This document shows positions 14,445 to 23,530 of a stretch of 25,484 bases of DNA, in pieces. A program made the translations under genes and the position numbers. Position 1 is the stretch's first letter; each line of letters starts with the position of its first letter. The DNA is taken from the NCBI GenBank assembly GCA_034440395.1, contig JAWXBW010000046.1, forward strand, positions 1 through 25,484, read 5' to 3'. This DNA comes from JAAUTS01 sp034440395 (GTDB lineage Bacteria > Verrucomicrobiota > Verrucomicrobiia > Methylacidiphilales > JAAUTS01). Under the pieces are notes generated by a model. It was given only the letters and a program-made list of their open reading frames with translations, was not told the DNA's origin and searched no databases.

Positions 14445-15986
14445 TCACATGACATTCGCTGCGATGTCAGCCATTTCACTACGCTCTCCTTTAAAGAGGT
14501 TAATGTGCGCCATAAATCCTTGACCTTGAAGCTTACTGCGGGTGTAAACCAGACCATTTGTGTTGGCGTCCACGTAGGGATTATCGATTTGAGCCAAGTC
14601 CCCAATCATAATCAATTTACTACCTTTACTCATACGAGTGACAATGGTCTTAGCCTCATGCGGCGTGAGTTGTTGCGCTTCGTCCACGAGAAAAATGGAG
14701 TTGGGTATAGAGCGTCCACGAATGTGGGCGAGAGCTTCGATTTCTAGGGTGCCATCCGCTAGCAAGGGCTCGTAGGGGCGCAATGTTTTACCGCCTCCGT
14801 GATTATTTTGGTGGCCGTTATCAGAGAAGCGAGGGAGGAGGTCATTCTTGCGCCCGCTTTGACGTTTACCCTCAAACTGATCAGCTTTCTTAGGTTTGGC
14901 TAGTAGAAGCTCTAGGGCGTCATAGGCTGGTTGCACCCAAGGTTGCATTTTATCTTCCTTCGATCCAGGAAGGAAACCAATGTCACGCCCCGTAGGCATG
15001 ATGACACGGGTGATAAGTAGTTTTTCGTAATCCCCGTTCTGCACCTGCTGGAGTGCGGCTCCGACGCTGAGCAAGGTTTTTCCTGTGCCTGCCTTGCCGT
15101 AAACAGTAATGAGACAAATCTTTGGATCATACAAGGCATCGAGAAGAAAGCGTTGACCGAGGTTAGCAGCTTTAAAGGTGCGGCCATTGCGGATTGTGAT
15201 GGCTTCATGGCGTAAGCGAACGAAAATTCCGTCGCCTTCATGACGGGCAGGTATGCCGTGATTCATGTCATCTTTATTGCGGAGTAAGACGTATTGGTTG
15301 GTAAGAAGTCGTTTCCCCTCGGGTAAGACGAGCGTTCCGCTGCTGCCGAAGGCCTGTAACTTATGCGCTGTAATATCAACACTGGAATACTCTTCCGCCT
15401 CTGTTTTGCGCTGGGTGCGGCGAATGTCGGAATCTTCTACGTAATCGGTGCGGTAGTCTTGCGCTTCTAGGCCGAGAGCCTTGGCTTTAAGCTGCATGTT
15501 TAGATCCTTCGTCACTAAAATAGTCGGAGGCGTCTGCGTATCTGCCACGTGGACAGCGGTGGCGAGTATACGATTATCCGTTAGTTCAAAATCACAAAAA
15601 AGATTCCGCAGTTTTTGAAAACGGGGCGAGTCTGATGTAATAAACCAACGGCCATTCTCATGGCGGATAGCGCGGTTAACAGCAACATGGAGGCGGCCGC
15701 CATTGGGGAGGACTACGCCGTCACGCATATCTTTACCTGTTTTAAAAATAGCAGAGAGGCGGCGGTGGACTTCACGGGCATTCGCTCCGCGCGTGGTGGA
15801 CTCTGATTTAAATCGGTCTAATTCTTCCAACACCTCAGCGGGGAGCCAAACATTATTTTCCTCGAACTCCATTAGGGACTGGGGATCATGTATAAGGACG
15901 TTTGTGTCGAGGACGTAGTGCTTAACCGTCGTTTTAGGTTTCGCTTTAGTTTTGGTTCGTTTAAGAGGAGCAGCTGTTTGAATCAT
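14445..15986 (-). CDS. PIN-PhoH ATPase (PhoH2-like)
   Basis: 513 residues. The N-terminal PIN domain starts at about residue 22 with HYVLDTNVLIHDPQSLMEF and retains the acidic residues of PIN ribonucleases (DTN, EELDRFK, ITSDSPRF-type segments, LVTKDLN). The C-terminal PhoH ATPase has a Walker A at about 298-305 (GKAGTGKT), a Walker B near 432 (FLVDEAQQLTPHEAKT) and GDLAQIDNPYVD. PhoH2 proteins couple RNA helicase and ribonuclease activity. Between them the conserved KMQPW and IRGRSIPN motifs are present, with a small His/Asn/Gly-rich insertion near 395 (DNGHQNNHGGGKT). It is a housekeeping-type gene with no toxin partner next to it. The 182 bases upstream (15987-16168) hold no other gene I can support. 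Confidence 0.9.
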   Translation of the reverse strand: MIQTAAPLKRTKTKAKPKTTVKHYVLDTNVLIHDPQSLMEFEENNVWLPAEVLEELDRFKSESTTRGANAREVHRRLSAIFKTGKDMRDGVVLPNGGRLHVAVNRAIRHENGRWFITSDSPRFQKLRNLFCDFELTDNRILATAVHVADTQTPPTILVTKDLNMQLKAKALGLEAQDYRTDYVEDSDIRRTQRKTEAEEYSSVDITAHKLQAFGSSGTLVLPEGKRLLTNQYVLLRNKDDMNHGIPARHEGDGIFVRLRHEAITIRNGRTFKAANLGQRFLLDALYDPKICLITVYGKAGTGKTLLSVGAALQQVQNGDYEKLLITRVIMPTGRDIGFLPGSKEDKMQPWVQPAYDALELLLAKPKKADQFEGKRQSGRKNDLLPRFSDNGHQNNHGGGKTLRPYEPLLADGTLEIEALAHIRGRSIPNSIFLVDEAQQLTPHEAKTIVTRMSKGSKLIMIGDLAQIDNPYVDANTNGLVYTRSKLQGQGFMAHINLFKGERSEMADIAANVM

Positions 15987-16168
15987 AAGGTAATCTCTTA
16001 GAAAAAATGATCGACATGCAAGGATTACGAAGTTTCTGCAACTTTGTACAGATTAAACGGACGCTAAGATGAACTATTTTTTATCAAGTTTCGCTCAGGT
16101 AACGATAGTGTTACAGTCTGGCTCCATTCCACTGGGAGTTTAAGCAGGCCTAAGATGTGGAAATATAT

Positions 16169-17491
16169 TTACGGATTTTCAGAAAAGTAGCGCTTGGTTT
16201 CGCTAGCGATGGTTCCACTGAGAAGGATAAGGCTGATAAGGTTAGGCACCGCCATGAGGCCGTTCATGGCGTCTGAAAAATCCCAGACTAGGGATAGGGG
16301 CGCAATACTGCCCAGCATGACTACTGCGACCCAAGCCCAACGGTAAGGCATAATGGCTTTTGCTCCAAATAGATATTCCACGGCTTTCTCTCCATAATAA
16401 GACCAACCTAAGATGGTGGAGAAAACAAAAGTGAAGAGGCCTATAGTTAAGGTGTAGGTTCCCCACGAGCCGTAAGTGGCAAAGGCCTCTTTTGTTAAAG
16501 AAGCTCCCCTAAGAGCGCCGTGCCATTCCACCGTGTTGACTAAAACTAGGCCTGTCATAGCGCAGATCACGACCGTATCCCAAAATGTGGCCGTGGAGGA
16601 AACGAGGGCTTGAGTCACAGGGTCTTTACTTTTAGCTGCCGCCGCAACAATGGGCGCGCTGCCTAATCCAGACTCGTTAGAAAACAATCCTCGTGCGATA
16701 CCATAACGTGCGGCTTCTTTAACGCCGGCCCCCATAAAACCGCCTAAAGCAGCGTGACCCGTAAAAGCCGAACGACAAATGAGCTCGACTGTAGCCCAAA
16801 GCGTTTCTCTTCCAACGATTAAAATTCCTAGGCAACCTGCCACGTAAGCAATAGCCATAAAAGGCACGAGGTAGCTGCAGACTTTAGCAATTGACTTGAT
16901 ACCACCTAAAATAACAATGGCAGTTAAAGTAGTTAAGATCAGGCCCGTAATGTATGGATTAATTTGGAAGGTGTTTTCCATTAAGGAAGAAATGGAATGA
17001 GCTTGGGACATGTTCCCGATGCCAAAGCTGGCTAAGGCCGTAAATACAGCGAAGAGCACAGCCAGCCACTTTAACTTGAGGGCGTTCTCTAAGACATACA
17101 TGGGACCACCTGCCATTTGACCATTTGGCATTGTGATTCGGTATTTTACGGAAAGGAGAGCCTCCGAATATTTCGTGGCGATTCCGAAGACCCCTGTTAA
17201 CCACATCCATAAAACAGCCCCTGGCCCGCCGACTGTAATGGCGGTGGCCACACCGACAATGTTACCTGTGCCTACCGTGGCCGCAAGCGCAGTCATGAGG
17301 GAAGCAAAATGGGAGACATCACCCTTTCCCTCTTCCTTAGAGAGGGAAAGTTTAATGGCCCGGAAGAGGTGCTTTTGTATGAATCCTGTGCGTAGGGTCA
17401 GGTAAAGATGCGTGCCAAAGAGGAGCATAACAAGGGGTGTTCCCCATACCCAACCGCTCAGATTTTCAAAAAAAGTTTTGAGCTGTTCCAT
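16169..17491 (-). CDS. Sodium:alanine symporter (AGCS family)
   Basis: 440 residues, about eleven membrane helices. Signature regions of the AGCS family are clear: ATVGTGNIVGVATAITVGGP near residues 69-88, GGPMYVLENAL near 127, ARYGIARGLFSNESGLGSAP near 262-281, and a conserved TAFWDTV-like segment (TATFWDTVVICAMTG). These proteins import alanine or glycine with sodium. Length is normal for the family (about 440-490). The gene is 45 bases downstream of pgi on the same strand and may be cotranscribed with it. Start is ATG. Substrate (alanine, glycine or D-alanine) cannot be told from sequence. Confidence 0.92.
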   Translation of the reverse strand: MEQLKTFFENLSGWVWGTPLVMLLFGTHLYLTLRTGFIQKHLFRAIKLSLSKEEGKGDVSHFASLMTALAATVGTGNIVGVATAITVGGPGAVLWMWLTGVFGIATKYSEALLSVKYRITMPNGQMAGGPMYVLENALKLKWLAVLFAVFTALASFGIGNMSQAHSISSLMENTFQINPYITGLILTTLTAIVILGGIKSIAKVCSYLVPFMAIAYVAGCLGILIVGRETLWATVELICRSAFTGHAALGGFMGAGVKEAARYGIARGLFSNESGLGSAPIVAAAAKSKDPVTQALVSSTATFWDTVVICAMTGLVLVNTVEWHGALRGASLTKEAFATYGSWGTYTLTIGLFTFVFSTILGWSYYGEKAVEYLFGAKAIMPYRWAWVAVVMLGSIAPLSLVWDFSDAMNGLMAVPNLISLILLSGTIASETKRYFSENP

Positions 17492-17536
17492 ACATTAAGT
17501 TTGTAGCCGAATAATTTTTTGGTTAATAGATAAAAA

Positions 17537-19177
17537 TTAGCGCATAGCCTTATAGGCATTGATTAAGCCATTAGTAGATGAGTCGTGCGTGTTAACTTTT
17601 TCATTATCCGCTAGCTCGGGAAGAATTTTTTTAGCTAATTGTTTCCCTAGTTCGACACCCCATTGGTCAAAGGAATTTATGTCCCAGATAATACCTTGCA
17701 CAAAAATTTTATGTTCATACATGGCGATCAGTGAGCCTAGCGTGCGGGGGGTAAGTTTTTTAAAGAGAATAGAATTCGTGGGGCGATTTCCAGCGAAAAC
17801 TTTATGGGGAATAAGCGCTTCCAGCCTTTCACCAGAGAGCCCTTCCTTTTGTAATTCTGCGCGCACCTCAACCTCCGTCTTGCCCTGCATCAAAGCTTCC
17901 GTTTGAGCAAAAAAGTTGGAGAGAAGAATGGGGTGATGTTGGCCTAGTGGATTCTGAGACTGGGCTGGAGCGAGGAAATCACAAGGGATCAATTTTGTTC
18001 CTTGATGAATGAGTTGATAAAAAGCGTGCTGCCCATTCGTGCCGGGCTCGCCCCAGATAACCGGGCCCGTGGAGCCATCAACTGGTTCGCCTGCACGCGT
18101 GATGGACTTGCCGTTACTCTCCATATCGCCCTGCTGGAAGTAGGCGGCGAAGCGGTGCATGTATTGATCATAAGGAAGAATGGCTTGGCTCTGTGCACCA
18201 TAAAAATTATTATACCAAATCCCAAGTAGTGCTAAAGTGATAGGAAGATTTTTTTCTAGTGGCGCTGTGCGGAAATGTTCATCCATGGCATGAGCACCTT
18301 CTAATAATTCCATAAAATGATCGTAGCCTAAATACAGTGCAATGGATAAGCCGATGGCAGACCAGAGCGAGTAACGGCCCCCGACCCAGTCCCAGAAGCC
18401 AAACATGTTTTTCGTATCAATCCCGAATTGTGCCACCGCGTCCGTGTTGGTGGAGAGGGCCACGAAATGTTTAGCCACGGCCTTAGGATCCTGCGCTGTT
18501 TTGAGAAACCAGTCCTTAGCACTTTGAGCATTGGTGAGGGTTTCTTGAGTGGTGAATGTTTTAGAGGCAATAATAAATAGAACACTTTCGGGGGAAACGG
18601 ATTTAAGAGTTTCCACAATGTGGGTGCCATCTACGTTAGAAACAAAGTGCATTTTAAGCCTAGGATGCCCGTAGGATTTAAGAGCTTCTGTTACCATGAC
18701 CGGGCCGAGGTCAGACCCGCCGATGCCAATGTTCACGATGTCTGTGATGGGTTTACCTGTGTAGCCTTTCCATGCACCTGAACGAACAGCTTCGGAAAAA
18801 TCCTTCATGTGCGCGAGCACGGCGTTCACCTCAGGCATCACATCCTGACCATCCAGAAGGATGGGACGATTTGAGCGATTTCGTAGGGCTACGTGCAAGA
18901 CGGCACGGTCTTCTGTGATATTTATTTTTTGGCCAGAAAACATTTTCTGCGTCCACCCAGAAATATCAGCATCAGCGGCCAGATCACCTAATAGCTGCAT
19001 GGTTTCAGTGGTGATTCTATTTTTAGAATAGTCCAGTAAGATGTCCTCGAATTTTAAGGAGAAGGTCTTAAAGCGAGTAGAGTCCGTGGCAAAGAGTTCG
19101 CGCATGGAAAACTTTTGCGCCGTGGTAAAGTGGGATTGAAGAGCTTGGAAAGTTGGGCGTTCGTGGAGTGGTTTCAT
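17537..19177 (-). CDS. pgi: Glucose-6-phosphate isomerase
   Basis: 546 residues, the length of E. coli-type PGI. Catalytic and signature regions are all visible: NIGIGGSDLGPVMV (about 151-164), SKTFTTQETLTNA, the PGI signature GGRYSLWSAIGL, Glu353 in GDMESNGKS, His384 in NGQHAFYQLIHQG, and Lys543 in the C-terminal THDSSTNGLINAYK. It interconverts glucose 6-phosphate and fructose 6-phosphate in the cytoplasm, for glycolysis and gluconeogenesis. ATG start. It is the first gene of a minus-strand run (pgi, AGCS symporter, PhoH, YgjP-like) and diverges from the ABC-F gene across about 156 bases, which must hold promoters for both sides; I do not see a convincing consensus for either. Confidence 0.96.
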   Translation of the reverse strand: MKPLHERPTFQALQSHFTTAQKFSMRELFATDSTRFKTFSLKFEDILLDYSKNRITTETMQLLGDLAADADISGWTQKMFSGQKINITEDRAVLHVALRNRSNRPILLDGQDVMPEVNAVLAHMKDFSEAVRSGAWKGYTGKPITDIVNIGIGGSDLGPVMVTEALKSYGHPRLKMHFVSNVDGTHIVETLKSVSPESVLFIIASKTFTTQETLTNAQSAKDWFLKTAQDPKAVAKHFVALSTNTDAVAQFGIDTKNMFGFWDWVGGRYSLWSAIGLSIALYLGYDHFMELLEGAHAMDEHFRTAPLEKNLPITLALLGIWYNNFYGAQSQAILPYDQYMHRFAAYFQQGDMESNGKSITRAGEPVDGSTGPVIWGEPGTNGQHAFYQLIHQGTKLIPCDFLAPAQSQNPLGQHHPILLSNFFAQTEALMQGKTEVEVRAELQKEGLSGERLEALIPHKVFAGNRPTNSILFKKLTPRTLGSLIAMYEHKIFVQGIIWDINSFDQWGVELGKQLAKKILPELADNEKVNTHDSSTNGLINAYKAMR

Positions 19178-19333
19178 GACAAAGGTGGTGGCTGGCTGGC
19201 TAGGAAACCTTGGAGGGTGCGCTTAATGAATCAAGCGGAAACATGTTACTGTAGCCATTGAGGCAGATTTATTTTTACCAGAAGTCGGCTTGGCCTTGCG
19301 TTGCGGGGAAGATCCCGCTACCTTTGCAAACTC

Positions 19334-21280
19334 ATGCTCAGCCTTTCCAATGTCAGTAAAGCCTTCGGTGGTCGCTCTCTTTATGAAGATGTGTCCCTGC
19401 AAATCAATTTTGGGGATCGTGTTGCCCTAGTCGGGTCTAACGGCGCGGGGAAATCTACGCTCTTCTCGATCATCCTGCGCGAAAACGAACCAGACAGTGG
19501 GAATGTGGCCATGGATCGGAATACGACATTAGGCTACCTGCCCCAAGAAACAGCCGCCACGGGGGATGAAACGGTGTTGGAGCTGGCCACGGCCATCACC
19601 CCTGAGTATTCCCAGTTACGCCGCATCCTTACCCAAGGTGAGGCCGACGGTCAGACGGATACGGAAATTTATCATGATGCTCAAGGCAAGTATGCTGAGC
19701 TAGGCGGCTTCCAACTTGATCCTAAAGCTAAACGTATCCTCAGCGGCTTAGCTTTTCGTGAAACGGATTTTAATCGGATGGCACGCACGATGAGTGGCGG
19801 CTGGATCATGCGAGCACACTTAGCACGGCTGCTCGTGATGGAGCCTGATCTACTAATGTTAGATGAACCGACGAACCATTTGGACTTAGAATCGCTCGGC
19901 TGGTTTCAGGCTTATCTCCAAGCTTATCCAGGAGCTATTCTGATGATCTCTCACGATCGCGCATTTCTAAATGCGTTAATTGATAACATTTTAGAAATAC
20001 GCAATCGCAAGGTGAATCGTTACCGAGGAAACTATGACGACTTTGTGGAGCAGCGCGCGGCGCGAGAGGTGCAGCATTTAGCGGCATATAAGAATCAACA
20101 AAAAGAGATCGACGATTTACAGCGTTTCGCTGACCGATTCCGCGCTAAGGCCAGTAAAGCAGCTCAGGCTCAGAGTAAGCTCAAGCAGATTGATCGCATG
20201 GAGAAGATTGAAGCTCCTGAGGGCAGTGAGAAAAAAATTAGCATTAAATTTCCTCAGCCCCCTCGTGGCGGGCAGAAGGTCATTACTCTCGACAAAATTG
20301 ATTTTGCTTACGGTGAGCGTGTTATTTATACAGGGGTCGATTTCGAGTCGGAGCGGGAGGAACGGGTCGTGCTAGTCGGACCAAATGGAGCCGGGAAATC
20401 CACGCTTCTGAAACTACTAGGCGGCGTGCTCACGCCCCAGCAGGGCGAGCGTAAATTAGGGCATAATATTTTAGCGGGTTACTATTCTCAAAACCGCGTG
20501 GAAATGTTAAACCCGAACCTGACTGTTTTACAAGAGGTGATGAGTATTGATAAACAAGTGCCTGAGCAAACAGCCCGAACGGTTTTAGGCTCCTTTTTGT
20601 TTCAGGGTGATGACGTCTTTAAAAAAACTAGCGTGCTCTCGGGTGGGGAAAAATCGCGATTAGCCTTGGTTAAGCTTTTGTTGGATCCGCCGAATTTATT
20701 GTTGATGGATGAACCTACGACCCATTTGGACATGTCGAGTATTGACGCCCTGATTGAGGCTTTGAAGCAATATCAGGGCACGATCATTTTTATTAGTCAC
20801 GATGTCTATTTTATTCGTTCTTTGGCAAAAACAGTTCTGCATATTAGTGCGGGCAAACTGATGCCCTATTCGGGGGATTACGATTATTACTTAGAAAAAT
20901 CTAAAGCTACTTCCGAGCGTGGTGGATTAACTGCGGGCTCGCAATTAACCGACAGCAGACCGCAAGAAGTGGCTGAGAAGGAAGAGGGTCCCAAGGTTTC
21001 TGTGTTTAAAACGAAAGAGCAAAAGCGACAGGAAGCAGAAGAGCGGCAGGTGAAATCTAAAGCCCGTAAACAAGCGCAATCTGATGCGGAGAAATACGAA
21101 GGTGATATTATTAAATTGGAACAACGCCAGAAAGAGCTAAGCACTAAGTTAGAAGATCCAGACATTCAGCCGGGCGATGTCATGACTTTTAACCGCGAAT
21201 TGGTCGAGAGTTCGGAAACTCTGGAGCGGGTCAACCAACAGTGGCACGCTGCCCTGACTACCTTAGAGTCATTAAACTAA
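19334..21280 (+). CDS. ABC-F family ATPase (Uup/YheS-like)
   Basis: 648 residues from ATG 19334. Two ABC domains in tandem with no membrane segment: Walker A GSNGAGKST (about 36) and GPNGAGKST (about 349), signature TMSGGW and VLSGGEKS, Walker B LLMLDEPTNHLD and LLLMDEPTTHLD. Between them is the arginine/lysine-rich P-site linker (about 245-300: YKNQQKEIDDLQRFADRFRA). The C-terminal 110 residues are charged and coiled-coil (QEAEERQVKSKARKQAQSDA), as in Uup and YheS. ABC-F proteins bind the ribosome E site and relieve stalls or couple energy state to translation. A TTG upstream (19301) adds eleven residues before the normal N-terminus LSLSNVSKAFGG and is rejected. The stop codon overlaps the stop of the decayed nucleotidyltransferase gene on the other strand. 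Confidence 0.9.
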   Translation: MLSLSNVSKAFGGRSLYEDVSLQINFGDRVALVGSNGAGKSTLFSIILRENEPDSGNVAMDRNTTLGYLPQETAATGDETVLELATAITPEYSQLRRILTQGEADGQTDTEIYHDAQGKYAELGGFQLDPKAKRILSGLAFRETDFNRMARTMSGGWIMRAHLARLLVMEPDLLMLDEPTNHLDLESLGWFQAYLQAYPGAILMISHDRAFLNALIDNILEIRNRKVNRYRGNYDDFVEQRAAREVQHLAAYKNQQKEIDDLQRFADRFRAKASKAAQAQSKLKQIDRMEKIEAPEGSEKKISIKFPQPPRGGQKVITLDKIDFAYGERVIYTGVDFESEREERVVLVGPNGAGKSTLLKLLGGVLTPQQGERKLGHNILAGYYSQNRVEMLNPNLTVLQEVMSIDKQVPEQTARTVLGSFLFQGDDVFKKTSVLSGGEKSRLALVKLLLDPPNLLLMDEPTTHLDMSSIDALIEALKQYQGTIIFISHDVYFIRSLAKTVLHISAGKLMPYSGDYDYYLEKSKATSERGGLTAGSQLTDSRPQEVAEKEEGPKVSVFKTKEQKRQEAEERQVKSKARKQAQSDAEKYEGDIIKLEQRQKELSTKLEDPDIQPGDVMTFNRELVESSETLERVNQQWHAALTTLESLN

Positions 21281-21770
21281 GTAGGAGGCTGAATGGTTTT
21301 CCGTAATTCACGGAGAGCCTCTAACTCGCAAACGGTATGAATGTCACGTGGTCGGTTCAGTGCTTTTTTTGATTCAATGAAGGCGTCTAAAGAGAAAATG
21401 CGGATTTTGGTGTGACCAAATTCTAGCTCGACGCTACGTTTTAATGCTTCATTGAAATCACCAATCCCTGAAATTTCACCTAAACAATTCAGCTGCCCCC
21501 AGTCGATTCGAAGGTAGAGATTTTTCTACGCTCTTGTGCCTAGTGCTTCTAAGTCTAATGGTAATTTGTTGGGAGTCTGGCGATGAACAGGATTTAAGTC
21601 AGACAGTGCCTTTCCTCATTGAATCAAATTAGGCGGAGACGTTTCACAAAGCACATCTACATCTTAGTCATGAGTTCAGAGCCATGTATCATGGAAGCAA
21701 GTCCTCCCACAACAACATATTTTACATGATGCTCTGATAAGCGTTGAAGGATTCGCTCAAAGGGACCCAT
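21277..21770 (-). pseudogene. Decayed nucleotidyltransferase (AbiEii/DUF6036-like)
   Basis: Minus-strand reading from ATG 21770 gives MGPFERILQRLSEHHVKYV then VVGGLASMIHGSELMTK, the start of a MNT/AbiEii-type nucleotidyltransferase fold. A one-base loss near 21664 shifts the frame just at the catalytic block: restoring one A gives TKDVDV, matching the D-x-D motif. In that restored frame there are a TGA at 21618-21616 and a TAG at 21528-21526. After the last stop the frame runs open to TAG at 21279-21277 and reads LYLRIDWGQLNCLGEISGIG, EFGHTKIRIFSLDAFIESKK and NRPRDIHTVCELEALRELRK, the typical C-terminal part of this family. One frameshift and two nonsense codons make it a pseudogene. Its start overlaps the end of the upstream partner frame, as in an intact two-gene module. 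Confidence 0.82.
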
Positions 21771-21957
21771 AGAGTTGAATTATTTTTTGTTGATGTAGTA
21801 ATATTTCGGTAACGGCTTCGTCATGCCTACGCAGGCGTTCCAACGGAGTTAATCGTAAATTTTCCTCCTAAAGACTGATGTCGATTCCGTAATCTTGTGC
21901 TCTTTCCACAGGAGTTGAAGCAGCTTCTTCTTTCCATTCTGAAGTCTCCATCTTCAT
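21757..21957 (-). pseudogene. Decayed small partner of the nucleotidyltransferase
   Basis: From ATG 21957 the frame reads METSEWKEEAASTPVERAQD after the first two residues, then YGIDISL, then TAG at 21870-21868, and continues in the same frame EENLRLTPLERLRRHDEAV up to TGA at 21759-21757. The pattern 'ERAxDYGIDixLLxENLRLTPxERLRRHdeA' is that of the small protein that normally precedes DUF6036-type nucleotidyltransferases. The TAG therefore replaces a codon, probably Leu (TTG or TTA), inside the conserved block, so this is a nonsense mutation. The repaired protein would be 66 residues and its stop overlaps the nucleotidyltransferase ATG by 14 bases, indicating coupled translation in the ancestor. 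Confidence 0.75.
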
Positions 21958-21994
21958 AACACTACTCTTCTCAGCTCGAAGAGAAAAAACAAAC

Positions 21995-22927
21995 TCAAGC
22001 CTCGCCGGGTAAAGGAGGAATGGGAGGTGGAATGAGTGCGACTGGCCAGAGGTCATAGTCAGAGCCGAACTGGGCGAGACAATTAAGAGCGTAGCTTTGG
22101 CGGAAGACGTGATAGGGAAGTGTCAACACCGTGCTGATATAGGGTAGGAAGCCAATGCAACAGGTTAAGCAACCTATTAAGATAGTGCCTATGACAAAGA
22201 TCACGCCCATACCAAAGCGGATAAGCAGATAGATGATACAATCAAGAAAACGAGTGCGTAGAAGGTGCCCGAGATGCTTGACCGTTTGCAGCATGGAGCA
22301 CCGATGTTTAGCCATGATGGGAACGCCGAAGTCGTGAAGAAAAAACAGGAAAAGGCTTAACGGGATGATGAGCAAGCCAAACCCCACGAGGGCTAGTATC
22401 CAAGGCAGATAAACAGCTAAGGTTGGGAAAGTTTTTGAGATAATAAAAGGCCAGAAATAAGCTAAAGCAAAACCCATTAAAATGAATATCATGAGCATCG
22501 GAATAATTGAGAGAAAGAAATGCCACAGTGTGAGTTCATTGGCTTGGCGGCTGTATTCCTTCCAAGGCTTTTTTACTTCAGCCTTATTATTAAGCACATT
22601 ATGAAGAAATATAAATTGACCGCGGCAGCCCAGAGCGATGAAAATGAATGTTATAAAGCCGATTAATAGAGCAATAAGAGCTAAAATTAAAAGCCAAAAA
22701 GGTAAGCCCATACTGACTAATTTCTCTAATAAGTTTGTTCCTCCGTCATGGTGATTGCCACCTAAATTGCTAAAACTATTACCCCCACCGCCGCCTGCTC
22801 CACCTAAAAAGCTGGCTAGCCACGCCGTGAAACCCAAAGTCAGCCATTTAGTGAACTCAAAAGGCTGAAAGAGAACTTTGGAGGTATGGGCGTAAGCGTG
22901 TTTAAAAGGTTTTCCAAAATCAATCAT
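21995..22927 (-). CDS. Unknown polytopic membrane protein
   Basis: 310 residues from ATG 22927 (a TTG 33 bases earlier is open but less likely, because MIDFGKPFKHAYAHTSKVLF is the natural N-terminus). About six membrane helices, with a soluble N-terminal stretch ending FEFTKWLTLGFTAWLASFLG. After the first helix there is an unusual Gly/Asn/His-rich loop (GGAGGGGGNSFSNLGGNHHD). Later segments include GCRGQFIFLHNVLNN, a long central helix pair, and a C-terminal tail ending in a proline-rich LIPPPIPPLPGEA. The pattern recalls unnamed membrane proteins of Verrucomicrobia and Planctomycetes, but I cannot assign a function. There is no signal peptide. It lies immediately upstream of the decayed nucleotidyltransferase pair. 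Confidence 0.72.
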   Translation of the reverse strand: MIDFGKPFKHAYAHTSKVLFQPFEFTKWLTLGFTAWLASFLGGAGGGGGNSFSNLGGNHHDGGTNLLEKLVSMGLPFWLLILALIALLIGFITFIFIALGCRGQFIFLHNVLNNKAEVKKPWKEYSRQANELTLWHFFLSIIPMLMIFILMGFALAYFWPFIISKTFPTLAVYLPWILALVGFGLLIIPLSLFLFFLHDFGVPIMAKHRCSMLQTVKHLGHLLRTRFLDCIIYLLIRFGMGVIFVIGTILIGCLTCCIGFLPYISTVLTLPYHVFRQSYALNCLAQFGSDYDLWPVALIPPPIPPLPGEA

Positions 22928-23030
22928 GGGATAATCCGTTAATAGAAGATGCCTCAACAAAGAGAATAAGTCGATGTTTGTCTATGTCTTGAAAGGTTTG
23001 CCCCTAGGGCATTATTTTACTGTGTAAAAG

Positions 23031-23198
23031 TGGGAGAGGGAAATTCTACAGGCTGCTGGAAAGGTGACAGCGGAACTGGCAAAAGCCCATGCTGAGAGCG
23101 AGTTTGAGAAATACCGCATCGTGCAGGACTGGCTGTTCGAGTCCGACTTCGACAAGATCACCACTATGCTGCTGGATAAGGAGGACGACAACGAATGA
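23031..23198 (+). pseudogene. 3' fragment of a RhuM-family gene
   Basis: The plus-strand frame reads REILQAAGKVTAELAKAHAE, SEFEKYRIVQDWLFESDFDK and then ITTMLLDKEDDNE before TGA at 23196-23198. This is the conserved C-terminus of RhuM-family virulence-like proteins, which are often found inside type I restriction-modification or other defence loci. Similarity begins abruptly at about 23031, directly after a TAA in the same frame, so the N-terminal three quarters of the gene are missing. The fragment also marks the point where GC content rises. No start codon or ribosome site is associated with it. It is a remnant left by an insertion, deletion or recombination. Confidence 0.72.
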
Positions 23199-23530
23199 GC
23201 CTCAACCAATTTACGAACCTCCATTTGCGGAAGGTCGTGCACGGACGCAACTTGCGCGGGATTGTGGTGCTGTGTTGACTCATAACAGATGACACCGAAG
23301 GGATGAAGTCGTTGCGCCAAGATTCATGACACCTGACGGTTTTAGATTGATTCGATAGTGCGGAAAATAATTTTTTACAAGCACCACAAATGTCCCTCTG
23401 CCTCAGCTAAGGTCAACGAATGAACACGAAAACTATATTTAAAACTGGTCATTTAGCTCAACTAAGTTATACCATTAAAAACCATGGATTAGTGACTAGC
23501 TAAAAACAACTAACTTATTATTTTAGTGTT
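23199..23530. other. Gene-poor stretch before cas3
   Basis: About 330 bases between the RhuM fragment and the Cas3 gene. The first 80 bases can be read as a short open frame overlapping the RhuM stop (MSLNQFTNLHLRK onward, ending after 27 codons), with no recognisable family; it may be the truncated start of the next gene of the lost locus. The rest (about 23340-23530) is AT-rich and probably holds the promoter of the cas operon. I see no repeat-spacer array, tRNA or terminator here. Confidence 0.45.

Noticed and set aside
21863..21870. AGGAGG just after the TAG of the small partner, followed by ATT, as a possible re-initiation site.
   Set aside because: These bases encode the conserved residues EEN of the family, so the match to Shine-Dalgarno is probably a by-product of the protein sequence.
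21868..22056. Open frame starting at 22056 that would extend the small nucleotidyltransferase partner upstream.
   Set aside because: The first 33 residues overlap the end of the membrane protein gene and do not resemble the family; the natural start is ATG 21957.
23089..23292. 67-codon plus-strand frame across the RhuM stop.
   Set aside because: It is out of frame with the RhuM fragment, rich in Arg/Thr/Ser, and has no family resemblance.
23199..23530. Possible CRISPR array or leader next to cas3.
   Set aside because: No repeated unit of 28-37 bases is present; the stretch is only AT-rich.
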